Assembly: GCA_907163375.1 (NCBI GenBank)
Contig: CAJQUW010002154.1
Span: 1-64,000, forward strand
DNA from: Prostheceraeus crozeri
Lineage: Eukaryota > Platyhelminthes > Polycladida > Euryleptidae
Length of the DNA: 64,000 nt
Direction of reading: 5' to 3'
This document shows positions 8,915 to 19,841 of the stretch, one piece after another. The notes under the pieces were generated by a model, which was not told the DNA's origin, made no database searches, and saw only the letters and a program-made list of their open reading frames with translations. How positions within the stretch are numbered: the stretch's first letter is position 1; the number at the start of each line of letters is the position of its first letter. The position numbers and the translations under genes are program-made.

Positions 8915-10324
8915 ATGAATTCTAAAAATTCCGAAAATTTAATTAAATTAAAAATTTCTAATTTAGATTTATTGAATTATCTATTAAACAAAAATAAAAA
9001 CTCAAATTGTAAATTTTATGAAGGTAACGACGACAAACAAAGTTTGGCTACTACCTACGGTGGTGACATACAAAAAACATTAGAAAACTTTCCTGGATTT
9101 ATTTGGAGTAAATATTCGAAAGAAAAACATCTTCCTGGTCATTCATATACCGGTCCAGGAACTCGATTAGATATAAGACTAGATGAGAATAATAATCCGA
9201 AACCAGGTGAAGAACCGATAAATAGAGTAGATGCCGCAGCTTACAGGCATGATTTAGCTTATCGAAATCATGATCTAAGTTCTCGACATGCAGCTGATAA
9301 GAAGATGATTCAAGAATTAGATAGTATTCAAAATCCTACATTTAGAGAAAAAATTGAAAGAATGTTTGTTAAGAAAGCTTTACAAGCTAAAATATTATTC
9401 GGTCAGGGTTTAAATGAAACGACAGCTAAGCTGTCTGAGAGCAACGCTCGAACTAATAACCCTGAGAGCAACGCTCGAACTAATAACTCTGAGAGCAACG
9501 CTCGAACTAATAACTCTGAGAGCAACGCTCGAACCTACGCGTCTGAAATTCATAAAGAATACAGAAGGCCTAAATATTTATTGAAAGTAAAAGTATTTAA
9601 TAAAGATGATATTTGGAGTGCTGATCTTATTCATATGCCGAATGAGAAAGATTATAAATACGCATTGACCGTTATAGATTTATATACACGATACGCTTGG
9701 GTAAAACCTTTAAAAAATAAAAGTGGTCTATCAGTTAAATATGCGTTTGAAGAAATCTTTAAAGAAAGTAATAGAAAGCCAAAAAAATTGTTTGTGGATA
9801 AAGGATCGGAATTTTATAACCGAAACGTTCAGCCACTATTTGAAACTGTTTATTCAACTGAAAACGCTGGGAAGGCCGTAGTGATAGAAAGATTCAATCG
9901 GTCGTTAAAAAATAAATTATTCAAGAAATTTACTGAGCAAAGAAATCAGAAATGGTTGAAGATATTACCAGGAGTTGTAGAAGAGTACAATAATAAAGTT
10001 CATTCTGGTATTGAAGAAACTCCAAAGAATGCTTCTGACGACCCTGATTTGATACGAAAGAAAATATTCGAGAATAATAATTCGAATGAGAGTAATCCGA
10101 ATTTGCAGAAACTTTAACCGAAATTTAAAATTGGAGATAGAGTTAGAATATTTAAATATAAGAATAAATTTGAAAAAGGCTTTGTTGGTTATTGGACTAA
10201 AGAAATATTTGAAGTTTGCAAAATAAATAAAACTTATCCGATTACTTATGAAATTAAAGATTTAGATAATGAGGATATCAGAGGTCGTTTTTATCAAAAT
10301 GAATTACAGAAAACAGAGCTTTAA
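8915..10324 (+). pseudogene. Phospholipase A2 domain fused to a retrovirus-like integrase
   Basis: The first 400 residues are one open frame. Residues about 70-165 form a parvovirus VP1-type phospholipase A2: Ca-binding loop YTGPG (78-82), then PINRVDAAAYRHDLAY with the catalytic His-Asp pair at 112-113. Residues 174-208 are four ESNARTNN(S/P) repeats. Residues about 230-390 are a DDE integrase: WSADLIHM (Asp237), FVDKGSEFY (Asp295) and VIERFNRSLKNK (Glu325), followed by YNN-x2-H and P-x-NA as in Polinton integrases. Integrase-tail homology continues to 10,324. PLA2 opens endosomal membranes in parvoviruses; integrase inserts Polinton DNA. The fused order is not one I know. The region has about one break. 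Confidence 0.75.
9430..9537 (+). repeat. 27-bp coding tandem repeat inside PLA2-integrase
   Basis: Four copies of a unit built on GAGAGCAACGCTCGAACTA, encoding ESNARTNN(S/P). Each unit contains the hairpin GAGC-AAC-GCTC, so the linker between the PLA2 and integrase domains looks like an amplified GC cluster captured in frame. Confidence 0.85.
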
Positions 10325-10326
10325 CC

Positions 10327-10847
10327 TTTAGGTGGCGCTTTAGCTAGCTTCGCTTGAGTTATAGATTGTTTAACTCTAACATAATATCTAGAAATGGTAC
10401 TCCTTTTTGTAATTTGTACAAAACGTATAAACATAATTGTCCACAATAGGTAGTGCCTGGTGTTTGAATTTGAAACGTATTGTATGTTCCCGTTCCAAGT
10501 AATTCTTTTACTTCATTTGTAGGGGGCAAACCGTATGAATCAAAATAATAGTTCTCAGCCTCCGGGCGGTCAAAATAATAGTTCTACTGATGATTTTTAG
10601 CGCCTGCTGACCAATGTACACCTTTTTCATCTGACGTATGAAGATTTGTTATGAAATTTACAGTTATTGATGGAACTTTGTTCCGGGAACTGAAGGTTCC
10701 TGTTGGCCTATTTTTTAGGAATTGTAATTCATCCCTCATCAATATGTGAAAATTCTTTATTCCTAATCGATTAGCAATCTTATTTAAATCGAAATTCGTT
10801 GTTGTCTGTGTTCCATATAATTTCAAAAACTCATTTATGTTACTCAT
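10327..10847 (-). pseudogene. Adenain-like protease, right copy (fossil)
   Basis: A near-identical relative of the protease gene at 814-1239, in the same tail-to-tail position after the integrase. The N-terminus, the GVHWSAG motif and the YCGQLCLYV motif can all be found, but the gene is interrupted. The small differences from the left copy are GC-cluster-type insertions. Confidence 0.75.
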
Positions 10848-10866
10848 TTTATAATAAAAAAATTTC

Positions 10867-11085
10867 TTAAGGGACCCCTAGAAGTCAGAGGGGGGTATTG
10901 ATTTAAAACGTCAGAAACGTATTCATTTAAAACTGGTCTCTAATGATGTCTCTCCTTACTACTTAGTCAGAAGGGGGTATTGATTTAAAACATTTTTATA
11001 ATGATGACTTTCCTTACTACTTGGGGGGGGGCATTGATTTAAAACTGGTCTCTAATGATGTCTTTCTTTACTACTTATTCAATTT
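10867..11085. repeat. Triplicated GGGTATTGATTTAAAAC repeat
   Basis: Three tandem versions of the block seen once at 1261-1340, each with a G-run, a variant of GG(G/C)(T/A)TTGATTTAAAAC and a CTTACTACTT end. Copy number differs between the two element copies. Confidence 0.7.
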
Positions 11086-11430
11086 TGAAATGATTTAATT
11101 TAATCTAAATTTAAACGTTACATTGTTGCATTGTATTAGTAGAGTTGGTGTTTCGCTCATCTTTTATCAATAGTAATTCATTACTCATCAATATGTGAAA
11201 ATTCTTTATTCCCAATTGCTTAGCAATCTCATTTAAATCGAAATTTAATGTGGTTTTGTTTGCTGTATATTTTTTGGAAGTCTCTGATGTTTCTCATTTT
11301 TATAGAAGATACAATGTTTCTATTATATTCCCGTAAATGAGAAATTAAAAACAACACATGGATATTTCAATTTGGTTACATCCACTTTGCATACATTCAA
11401 TTTGGATACATTGAAATACATGTAAATTTG
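11086..11430. other. No gene; duplicated protease-N-terminus fragment
   Basis: At about 11,180-11,260 TTACTCATCAATATGTGAAAATTC and AATCGAAATTTAATGT resemble the protease N-terminal coding segment (compare 10,730-10,800), so a diverged third protease fragment lies here. Nothing else is recognised. Confidence 0.5.
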
Positions 11431-11942
11431 TCCACGCGAGGACAAGGTTTCATTGGATGAGAGAAAAATGACGTCATATAACAACATAATGAAAATGATT
11501 GAAAACAGGAAATAACATTGCATTTAAAACAGGAAATAACATTGCATATAAGATACAATTTTTCTAAACAATAGGATTTCTGTCAACGCGAGGACAAGGT
11601 TTCATTGGTTGAAACACTCTATTGTATTTACATGTGCAAGAGGAAATAACATTGCATATAAAACAGGAAATAACATTGCATATAAAACCGACAGATACAA
11701 GTTTTCTAAACAATGGGATTTCTGTCCACGCGAGGACAAGGTTTCATTGGTTGAAACACTCTATTGTATTTACATGTGCAAGAGGAAATAACATTGCATA
11801 TAAAACAGGAAATAACATTGCATATAAAACCTACAGATACAAGTTTTCTAAACAATGGGATTTCTGTCCACGCGAGGACAAGGTTTCATTGGATGAGAGA
11901 AAAATGACGTCATATAACAACATAATGAAAATGATTGAAAAC
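11431..11942. repeat. 142-bp tandem repeat with CRE-like palindromes
   Basis: CACGCGAGGACAAGGTTTCA recurs at about 11,433, 11,585, 11,727 and 11,869, with a strict 142-bp step for the last three. Each unit also has two AGGAAATAACATTGCATATAA units. The first and last copies are followed by GAGAAAAATGACGTCATATA, which contains the CRE palindrome TGACGTCA. The repeats lie downstream of the minus-strand 222-residue gene. Confidence 0.85.
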
Positions 11943-11957
11943 AGAAGGGTTGAATAA

Positions 11958-12626
11958 TCAATTATTCCAAAAACACTCATCTTGTGAAAGACACTGCTCC
12001 AAGATTGAAAGATTAGTTTTTAACAGTCGTATAGGAAGCGAGACTCTACAAAGAGTCTGATATTTATCTGCCAGTTTTGCCAACTTCATTGCGAAACTCA
12101 ATTCAGTTCGTGAAAAGTTAATATTGTGATGTTTTAAGAGATATGTGAAATCTGCTTTATTATTCTCACACAAGGATAATATATGATTTGCGTGTTTTCC
12201 AATAAAAATTTTACATGTGACACTCAAAAGATGGCTTCGTTTTTCGTATTTCAAGTGTTGTTTCAAAGAATTCACTGTCGTTGAAATGTCCCCCGCCGGT
12301 TCTGTAAAATATTCCACTGATTCGATGAATGTATGACGTTCAACAACACTTTCCTTCAACTGTTTTGTAAATGTTTCGATTCTGAAGGGAAGTGCTGCTT
12401 CCTTCTTTGCTCTGGCTGCGATTTTATGTTGCTCTTTGTATGCTTTTCGAGCAGAACGTATAGCGTCAGGATTGAAGAGTAGAGGGGCTTTCTTCACTTG
12501 CTGGTCTATATACGAAAAGTATTCAGAATGTTTCTCCGATGGAATGAACAAATCCGCAATATTTTTGAAGAACTCTGGAAGTACCGTTGCTATGTTGGCT
12601 TGTTGTTCAACGACTGCTTGACTCAT
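11958..12626 (-). CDS. Unassigned 222-residue protein
   Basis: A clean open frame in a stretch of more balanced base composition than the virus-like element around it. The protein is mainly helical with a basic middle (SARKAYKEQHKIAARAKKEAALPF) and a C-terminal segment FAMKLAKLADKYQTLCRVSLPIRLLK. There is no signal peptide, membrane segment or zinc motif, and I do not recognise the family. It lies between the protease and the terminal repeat block of the right element copy but has no counterpart in the left copy. It could be a captured accessory gene or an unrelated intronless gene. The N-terminal Met is at 12,626; the upstream 440 bp are non-coding. Confidence 0.55.
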   Translation of the reverse strand: MSQAVVEQQANIATVLPEFFKNIADLFIPSEKHSEYFSYIDQQVKKAPLLFNPDAIRSARKAYKEQHKIAARAKKEAALPFRIETFTKQLKESVVERHTFIESVEYFTEPAGDISTTVNSLKQHLKYEKRSHLLSVTCKIFIGKHANHILSLCENNKADFTYLLKHHNINFSRTELSFAMKLAKLADKYQTLCRVSLPIRLLKTNLSILEQCLSQDECFWNN

Positions 12627-13069
12627 GATTGACGGATAAATTAGTACAAATCACTATGTTCAAAATATAAGAATAACGTAATTAAAGATAGCGGAACGAT
12701 GAGAGCAAGCAGATGATAAGTGTTGATTGAAATAATATCACAACAATCTGAGCACACGATACAATGACAGACGAGAGAGATAAATGAAAACAGTACAGCT
12801 GGCAGATATCTTAACGTTATACGGGTGTGCTGACGCACTAACAAGAATTAAAACAACTCGCCTAACGTACAATTAAAATGTCATTGTTTCACAGAGTAGT
12901 AGCAGCTGTTTGTTCTTTCATACATTGTTTCCTTTCAAATGTTTGAGTTGGAGGACACAGCTCTTTACACTGAAATGCCTTTTATTCATAAATGCGAGAA
13001 GCAGATGTTCTCTACAATTGAGTGTTCATCTGAGTGCAATGCAGTAGATAAATTGTAAGAACGCCAGGA
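12627..13069. other. No gene seen; upstream region of the 222-residue gene
   Basis: No supported reading frame or repeat. Presumably contains the promoter for the minus-strand gene that starts at 12,626, but no TATA-like box is convincing. Confidence 0.4.
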
Positions 13070-13410
13070 GCGGTCATGATTTGAGCAAGAAAATGATCAT
13101 TATCACAAATTTGAAATTCTCAACTTTTATGATTTTCGGTGTCCGGTTTTACATGACCTGGAACGGTCATGATTTTGGCGGGGGTGAAAATTGTAATTCT
13201 CAAATTTGAGATTCTCAACTTTTATGATTTTCGGTGTCCTGGAACGGTCATGATTTGAGTAATGAAAAATGTCATAATCACAAATTTGAGATTCTTAACT
13301 TTTATGATTTTCGGTGTCCTGGAACGGTCATGATTTAAGCGGTGAAAATTGTAATTCTCAAATTTGAGATTTTGAAAAATTTGAAAATTGGGTATTTTTA
13401 AAAACGCTTA
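13070..13410. repeat. 'GGAACGGTCATGATTT' repeat block, second occurrence
   Basis: Three to four units of TTTTCGGTGTCCTGGAACGG followed by TCATGATTT and CAAATTTGAGATTCT, ending in GAAAATTGGGTATTTTTAAA. Same orientation as 2206-2660. Marks the right border of the right element copy. Confidence 0.75.
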
Positions 13411-13506
13411 AATTTTCGCCCTTCGGCATTCGGCCACGTGAAATTTGAAGTCTACCTAAATTTTTGAAATTTTTGAAATTTTGATTTTTGAAAAAACCCC
13501 GCAAAA

Positions 13507-13570
13507 GTGTGACATCCGGCGCAAGCGAAGCGAAGCAAAGCGAAGCGAAGCGTCGCGCCGGATGTCACAC
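13507..13570. other. Perfect 16-bp-arm hairpin with GCGAA-repeat loop
   Basis: GTGTGACATCCGGCGC (13,507-13,522) is exactly complementary to 13,555-13,570. The 32-bp loop consists of five AGCGA/AGCAA-type pentamers. It lies just outside the second repeat block, at the border between element and host DNA. Confidence 0.9.
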
Positions 13571-13837
13571 TATATACTACTGATGTCATCAGCGCAGGCA
13601 GTGTATCGATGCAGGGTAGTATGTATGAAGGTCTCAACTCAAACCTATGATATATTCGGAAATTGCATCCATGAGCACTTACTTTTGGGAACATTTTCGT
13701 TGTTCCTGGAAACTATCTACCAAGCAGTAGATTGGTAATTTGTCTCATGGAAAATGTTTACGAAAGTAAAGTTTCTGTTGCTAGAAACTTGTTTCTAGTC
13801 TGGTCTAGGTTTCATGAATATCCAGTATTCTTGACCG

Positions 13838-13841
<4 letters not shown>

Positions 13842-13881
<40 letters not shown>
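13842..13881. repeat. (TA)n microsatellite
   Basis: About twenty TA units. Lies just upstream of the first PLE remnant; PLE copies in this window are repeatedly bordered by TA repeats. Confidence 0.95.
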
Positions 13882-13886
<5 letters not shown>

Positions 13887-14003
13887 ATAATAGTCATCCA
13901 CTTCCATTGAGATTTTCTATATCAAGTGGATCGTTTTTAATGTCATAGAGTATCTATTTAACAAGAAAAGTATTAATAACTATACTCAGCAACCGGAGAA
14001 AAA

Positions 14004-14906
14004 TATAATGAAATTAAAATTGAAAACACGACTTTTACTTATAAGAATAAGCGCTTTCTTTTCTTCAGATGCTTTATAAGTAATGAGATTTAGATAACAT
14101 GTTATCTACAAAATTTGAAATATGCATCATAAAGTTAGAAATAACATGGAAATTTGGAACATATCTTCAAAGTCATAGGATTATGTACACCATAGATTTC
14201 TGTTGAGGGTAAGATAATTAGGTCGAATTGAGTGATGGATCAAAGGATTCTATGTGCGGTGAATGAAACTTTAAATGTATCAATTGTATTGCATGAACTT
14301 TCAGTGTGATATATGAAGTGGAGTTTCGATATATAATACAGGAACGTTTTCCTTTCTGATAATAATCGCTTTAATTTCTCTGCATGTAATACTCACACTA
14401 TGAAATATCTTTCTTTGTTTTTTCTCTCTACATCACAATCGGAAAACATCTTATAAAAAGGGAAAATAGAAAAACATTTTCGTCCACATACATCTAAATG
14501 TTCACTTAAACTTATCTGTCTATAATTAGGGTTGTTAATCTGTTGTTTGTGAATTCTTGTTCTGCACCTTATTGTATTTTTAGTCTCGCCAATGTAATAT
14601 TGGTTGCATCCGTGGCATGTAATTACGTAGATAACATTTTGTGTTGAGCATGACATGTCATGTCTAATTGTAAAAATCTTTCCATGGAAATTATACATCG
14701 ATCCTTCCCTCAAATAACTACAAGTTCCACATCTATATTTCCACACTATCATTTCCATGTTATTTCTAATGACTAACTTTATGATGTATATTTCAAATTT
14801 TGTAAATAGCATGTTATCTAAATCTCATTACTTATAAAGCATCTGAAGAAAAGAAAGCGCTTATGCTTATAAGTAAAAGTCGTGTTTTCAATTTTAATTT
14901 CATTAT
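14004..14906 (-). mobile_element. Truncated Penelope-like element with inverted arms
   Basis: A minus-strand PLE 3' part (endonuclease) is enclosed by inverted repeats of about 150 bp (14,004-14,153 and 14,751-14,906). PLEs typically insert with such partial inverted copies of their ends. Each arm includes CTGAAGAAAAGAAAGCGCTT flanked by complementary GCAT/ATGC and longer TTATAA(A)GC-type strands: the remains of a hammerhead-like motif lacking stem II. A TA repeat lies 120 bp to the left. Confidence 0.8.
14393..14812 (-). pseudogene. PLE GIY-YIG endonuclease fragment
   Basis: Contains the PLE linker CGTCSYL and the GIY-YIG core VIYVITCHGCNQYYIGETKN followed by TIRCRTRIHKQQI and SLSEHLDVCG. 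This is the C-terminal endonuclease of Penelope-like retroelements, which nicks target DNA to prime reverse transcription. The protein is about half identical to the same region of the intact PLE at 50.0-50.4 kb. No reverse transcriptase is attached, so the copy is 5'-truncated. Confidence 0.85.
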
Positions 14907-17900
14907 ATATATATGCAAAATGTCAATAGTTTCTAAGTTATGTCTCGTGGCTACTAGATGACAACAGCATCAGCTGGAAAAATCAAATTACATGAAGTTT
15001 ACATGAAGTTTTAGATCAGACATCAATGAAGGATTGCACTAACAAGGACTTTAGCTCTATATTATCGTTCGACTTCTCTGTTCAAAATAATGAAGGGCCT
15101 CGTCTTTGAAACGAAATTGTTTTGTACCATGACTGCCGCGTTCATTGGCTTTTGAGTTCATTAATTCATTAATATGAATGACCATTTCAGCCTAACCACA
15201 TCGATTACAGGCTCTGCGCCAATGTGTTTTGAGCTTAAACTAAGTTGTCATCACTATTATCATAAGTAAATGAAAGCATGATATTTCAACCTTAACAAAA
15301 CATCCCAATCGGTATAACTCACAAATGCTAGTTAGAAAATTCGGACATCAAATCAATGTCACTTTCACTTGTAGGCCTACCAGATCTACATATTTATCGA
15401 TAACCTAATAGTTGAATGATGCTAAATAAAGTCAAAGTAGCAGTTCTAGTAGAAAAAAGTTTAATTTATATACAAGAAATAGGCTAACGCAACTTCAAAA
15501 AACATATCCCTTCAAAATTGATGACCCCAAATAAAAAATATTTTTTCTCTTCGTCCGCGCAGATTCCGCGCACGCGCAGCTCAAACCCTTCATCCGCGCA
15601 GCAGTGGCAACGCTTCTGCTTTTCAATAACCATTTTGGCAGCACAATTAGCAATCATTAAATGAATGCAAAGCCACAATTCGTTAAAATTTCAAAATTTA
15701 CAAAAATAAGGGCTTTTGAACATGAGTGAGTTGGAATGAATATAATCAGAGAAGAGAACAAATTAAAATGAATTTTGAGAAGCACTTAAGGAACTAAAGA
15801 AAGACTCGACCCCTTCCTCGAGATCTCTCTGAGTTTTAGAGCCCAGTAAGAACACTCTCGATCAAATAGCATTTTTACTTCGTGTTCGATAAACTTTGAT
15901 GAAAAAGGGACTGAACATGATTTGCGTTCGAGCTCATTACTTAATCCAAATAATAATGACACAAATCTAGTGCAGCAATATAAGATCTTGCAAAGCACAT
16001 GCAGGCTCCAGTTTGCAATAAGAAAACGAATTAGATAAATACATTTTTTTGCAACGAATGGATTACAAGAGATCTAAAGCTCTAGAGTTAGTTCATTATT
16101 TGTATACACAAACTACTTAATCTAATGAAATTCTGATTGAGAAATGAGATGAGAAGAATACATCTCAGTTTGTCAGTTTTCATAGGCAAGAGGCGCCACC
16201 TGTTGGAATCAACTTGGCTTAGTTTTGCCACATAACAAAGAAATTGACGTATTAAATCTACTCTCATTTCTAATGGATCGAAAATCATGCCTGGTTTACT
16301 TTTCCTTCGAGAAATACAGCTTGACTACTGACAGTTTCTTGATCTTTTCCATTATGTCTTGTTCGCATTAAAGAAAACTTTTTCATCGATAGATCTACCC
16401 GAAATGGCTCGTAGTCTAGACAAAATCTCTTCTTTCTCCATTCAGAACTATTGTCTCTGACGAGCAGCGCAACAAAGAAATGAACCAAATGCGAAATTGA
16501 CAACGTATCACAAGATTCTTGTCAGCAATTAGTATTGTGAAGTGTCCCAAAACGCCCCTTGGTATACAATGCCGCTATGAAAATGGTGATGTCAACACAG
16601 ATGACAAAAGCCCTGGGGAACTGTGAGGTGATGCGTCAGCGGATAATTTCGAGCTATTCACAAGAATTCACGATACTCAACCCATTTTTTGAGGAACAGT
16701 AAGGCTTGCTGTTTAGTGACATGGATTGGGGATATGGAAGTGAAGGGTTCAAGTCTAACCCGTATCAAAAAGTTTCCTTGTTTAAGAAGGATTCATGTTG
16801 TAAGTATCATTGCTGCTGCTCTTTCAAGCCCGAGCCTGAAATTCAAGCAAGTGACAAAGAGTCAATTGTGTTCATTGCTCTGTTCCGAAGAGCATGAATT
16901 TAGCGAAATTCGATCAGTGATTGGAATCGCTTGCCGGTTAAGTAAACTGATGGATTATGATAAGCTAAGATCGGCAATGATAAAATAAAATCATTTTATT
17001 CGTCGGAAAAATGATATCATTTTATATAATTTTATTTTTGAAAAATGATATAGAATGATATCATCAAAAAATTTTGTTCGATTATATTTTCTTATCATAT
17101 TCTTCTTCGCATTTTGTATTGAAGCAAATCTGGTCTCTTTCGTTTGTTCTACCCATGTCCTTCCCCACTGGTTGATTCATGTAGCGAAAAGCAATTTGTC
17201 TATCAAACAGATTGTCAAACAATGCAGGCCTACAAGTGTACTAAGAAGCAGATGCGTGACTCACACAAATATAACGCGGAGTTGGTAATATGCATTGACT
17301 CTTGTTGATTTATATTTACATTTAAAAACACTTGTTTAAAGTTGTTTTTTTGCTTGTGTTAGTTTCCATTTATATAATGCGAGTATAATACAAGCTTATG
17401 AATAAATTATTAGTAATATGTAAGCGAAGGTTTGAAATTTGAAAATACGAGTGCGGTCAAAGCTCGACATTTCGGACTTGGATAATCAAGATTCTGGTTG
17501 ATAAAGACCGCCGTTTTCAGGCATTAGCTCTACATGTACATGTACAGCGTACATCTCATACATTGCTGGATACTTCAGACTTCCAGTAGGCCTATGATTG
17601 AACATTGAACTCATTGATAACTGTCTTGATGTTTTTGAAGTCTTCACTGCAATCTAAATACTTTTAGCCTTTTTTCGTACTTTAGGCCTAACCAACTGCA
17701 TATTGTAGGCACATTTGTAATTCGAGTGTATAAAGCCGAAATGAAAGCTTGCGATGTCCAATGTATAGGCCATATGCTCTACCTAAGTTTTGATATACAA
17801 GAAGCTTTGTATGACTAAACTGCTTTCTTCGGCCTTCATATATTTGGAAAATATCAATGCTGCTTTTTTATTCTGCATATTTTAACTTCATTGCTAAGAG

Positions 17901-18981
17901 CAGTAAAAGTAGCATGGTAGCAGTGTAAATCGAAAAATTCGCATGACTAGATCTATTTACGGTGCAGGTCTGAGCATATTTCATTAAAAATGGTGTATCT
18001 TCAATACAAAAAGATAAAATGATATCATTTTCTATCATTTTATAAAATTCGTAAAATGATAGCCTATCACTGACGATTATAGATGATAAACCGCTCAATC
18101 ATGATTGATAGCAAGATAAAATGGATTTCGAACGCGCTGTTCAATATATTTGGGTCCATCATTCGGTTAGAACAGTTGACATTGTAGTGATAGCATGCAT
18201 CTTAATCCATGAAGCACATGATGCTTGCATACAATTAATTAATTTTTACACTTTTCTTTATCCTATTCAGTAGTGATTCTTGCGGATCCCTATGATGTTC
18301 AGCCTTGGGGGTAAATTAGAGGGTACATCTTGTCAAACAGGCTACTGCATAAGCTGATAAAGAAATAAGAAGTGTGTAGGATGGAAGAAAATCAATGGGA
18401 AAACAAAATAAATCTAGCCTGATGGAAATAGTAGTAAGAAAAAGATGTTATAAAATAGGAATGTTCGCAGCTAACACTGAATTTGCAAATAAAAAGTTTC
18501 GATAAAAACATCAAGCAGTGTTTGAGTATGTATGATATATTATGCACCCATGTCCATGCTTTCATGCGAAATCTATCAAAACTCTGCTCTCACTGCGACT
18601 TTAGATTAATGCTTTACATGGATGCCTTGATCCCAAAGCAAGATGTTGCACATGGTTGCTTGACTAACTCCGTCTTCATATGACATGATTCCACCTGAAG
18701 TTCATATATGTATTACAGAAATTCCGGATTGCCTATGTGGATTTCCTGTCATAATATGGAAGAAATTGCCGGTCGCGAGGAAAATCAGGAAGGAATTTCG
18801 GATACATGGAAGAAGATAGAGTGATCCCCAGAAATGCAATATATCCGGAACATTTTCATCTGCATATGAGCATGATGTGTGATACAGTTATTCATATTTT
18901 CAAAATCAAGCCTTCTCCCACCTCATAAAAAAGTTGTATAAGGTGCGGTGCATATGCATGATCCAATTGCAACAAACTATA
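14907..18981. other. Gene-poor stretch; ATGATATCAT palindromes at 17.0 and 18.0 kb
   Basis: No reading frame here shows family motifs; the short open frames look random. AAAATGATATCATTTT-type palindromes cluster at about 17,005-17,070 and 18,015-18,060 in partly inverted arrangement, possibly the ends of an old ~1.1 kb non-autonomous element, but the outer ends do not match well. TA- and A-rich simple sequence otherwise. Confidence 0.4.
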
Positions 18982-19384
18982 TTAACACTTGTGGTACCAT
19001 GACTGGCAATTTTTTTGCCACCTAACTTTTGACAGAAGGATTATAATATTTACCAAATCTTTCATATGTTTTCAGAATTGATCATTCTACTGATATTCGA
19101 TAACCAATCCGTTCAACAAAAGTAAAGATTATTGAATTGCGTTGCTTTCATAACCTAGCCATCACTCAAAGTGTCATTTTATCGCCAGTCACACTAAACA
19201 ACACGATTATTTTTTAGAGAAAGATCAATGCAATTTTATTCATTCAGTATTACATTATCCCTATCGTAAGCCGATTGGATTCTATCTTTAAAATAATTTA
19301 TGGGGTGGGTATGGGCTTTTATGGTATTTTATGGTAATTTATGGTATTTTAAAATTGTCATCATGGGCAGCTACAGAGGGTTAA
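18982..19384. mobile_element. piggyBac-like MITE flanked by TTAA
   Basis: TTAA stands at both borders (18,982-18,985 and 19,381-19,384). Inside, the left end CACTTGTGGTACCATGACTGGCAATTT and the right end (reverse complement CCCTCTGTAGCTGCCCATGATGACAATTT) are similar imperfect inverted repeats starting at the TTAA, as in piggyBac-type elements. The ~395 bp interior has no coding capacity. Age is moderate given the diverged ends. Confidence 0.65.
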
Positions 19385-19841
19385 TTAGAATGAAGATTTA
19401 TAAGAAAGAATACGGTACATACCGGAATATGTGCATGTAGGGTGTTAACAGACGGACAGACATGGACAGTATCTCGTGACATAGATAGCCGACACATTCA
19501 CGTGGTTAATAAAACGTCTTCTACTGAAAGGTAGGGAGTATTTACAAACAGAAAAATTAATAAAGGCAAATAAAGTAATAAAGAAAATAACAAATAAAGA
19601 AATGTATATAAATAAAGAAGAAAAGAAAAAAATATACAAAAACAAATAAGATAACCAAAAAAAGGAAACAAAGGAAAAAGTTACCAAGGTAAAAGTAAGT
19701 TCACAACTGTCTCTTTCTGCACACACAGATCTGGTTGCACTTTATGAATGAGCAGAGCTTCAGTGACTGCAAGGTCTCCACTTCCTCGGCATCTTCTTAA
19801 AATCCTGAAGCACGATCTTGACGGTCGACTGGGTACACAAC

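Larger units (their letters stand above)
2206..13410. mobile_element. Polinton/adintovirus-like element, right copy
   Basis: Gene order: PolB start (-), packaging ATPase (-), zinc-binding protein (-), then plus-strand coiled-coil protein, small virion protein, major capsid protein, membrane-active core protein and PLA2-integrase, then protease (-) and an unassigned 222-residue gene (-). ATPase, protease, double-jelly-roll-type capsid, PolB and integrase together define Polinton/adintovirus-type elements; the PLA2 domain is typical of parvoviruses. The element is strongly AT-rich against its surroundings and bracketed by direct repeat blocks. Capsid and ATPase genes look whole. Overall it is broken, with about four interruptions including an incomplete polymerase. 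Likely young. Confidence 0.85.

Noticed and set aside
14831-14880. Active hammerhead ribozyme in the 14-kb PLE arm
   Set aside because: Core pieces and stem I are present but stem II is missing, so it is described only as a remnant.
16689-16988. 99-residue plus-strand frame
   Set aside because: No family motif, low-quality start and no supporting neighbours; treated as random.
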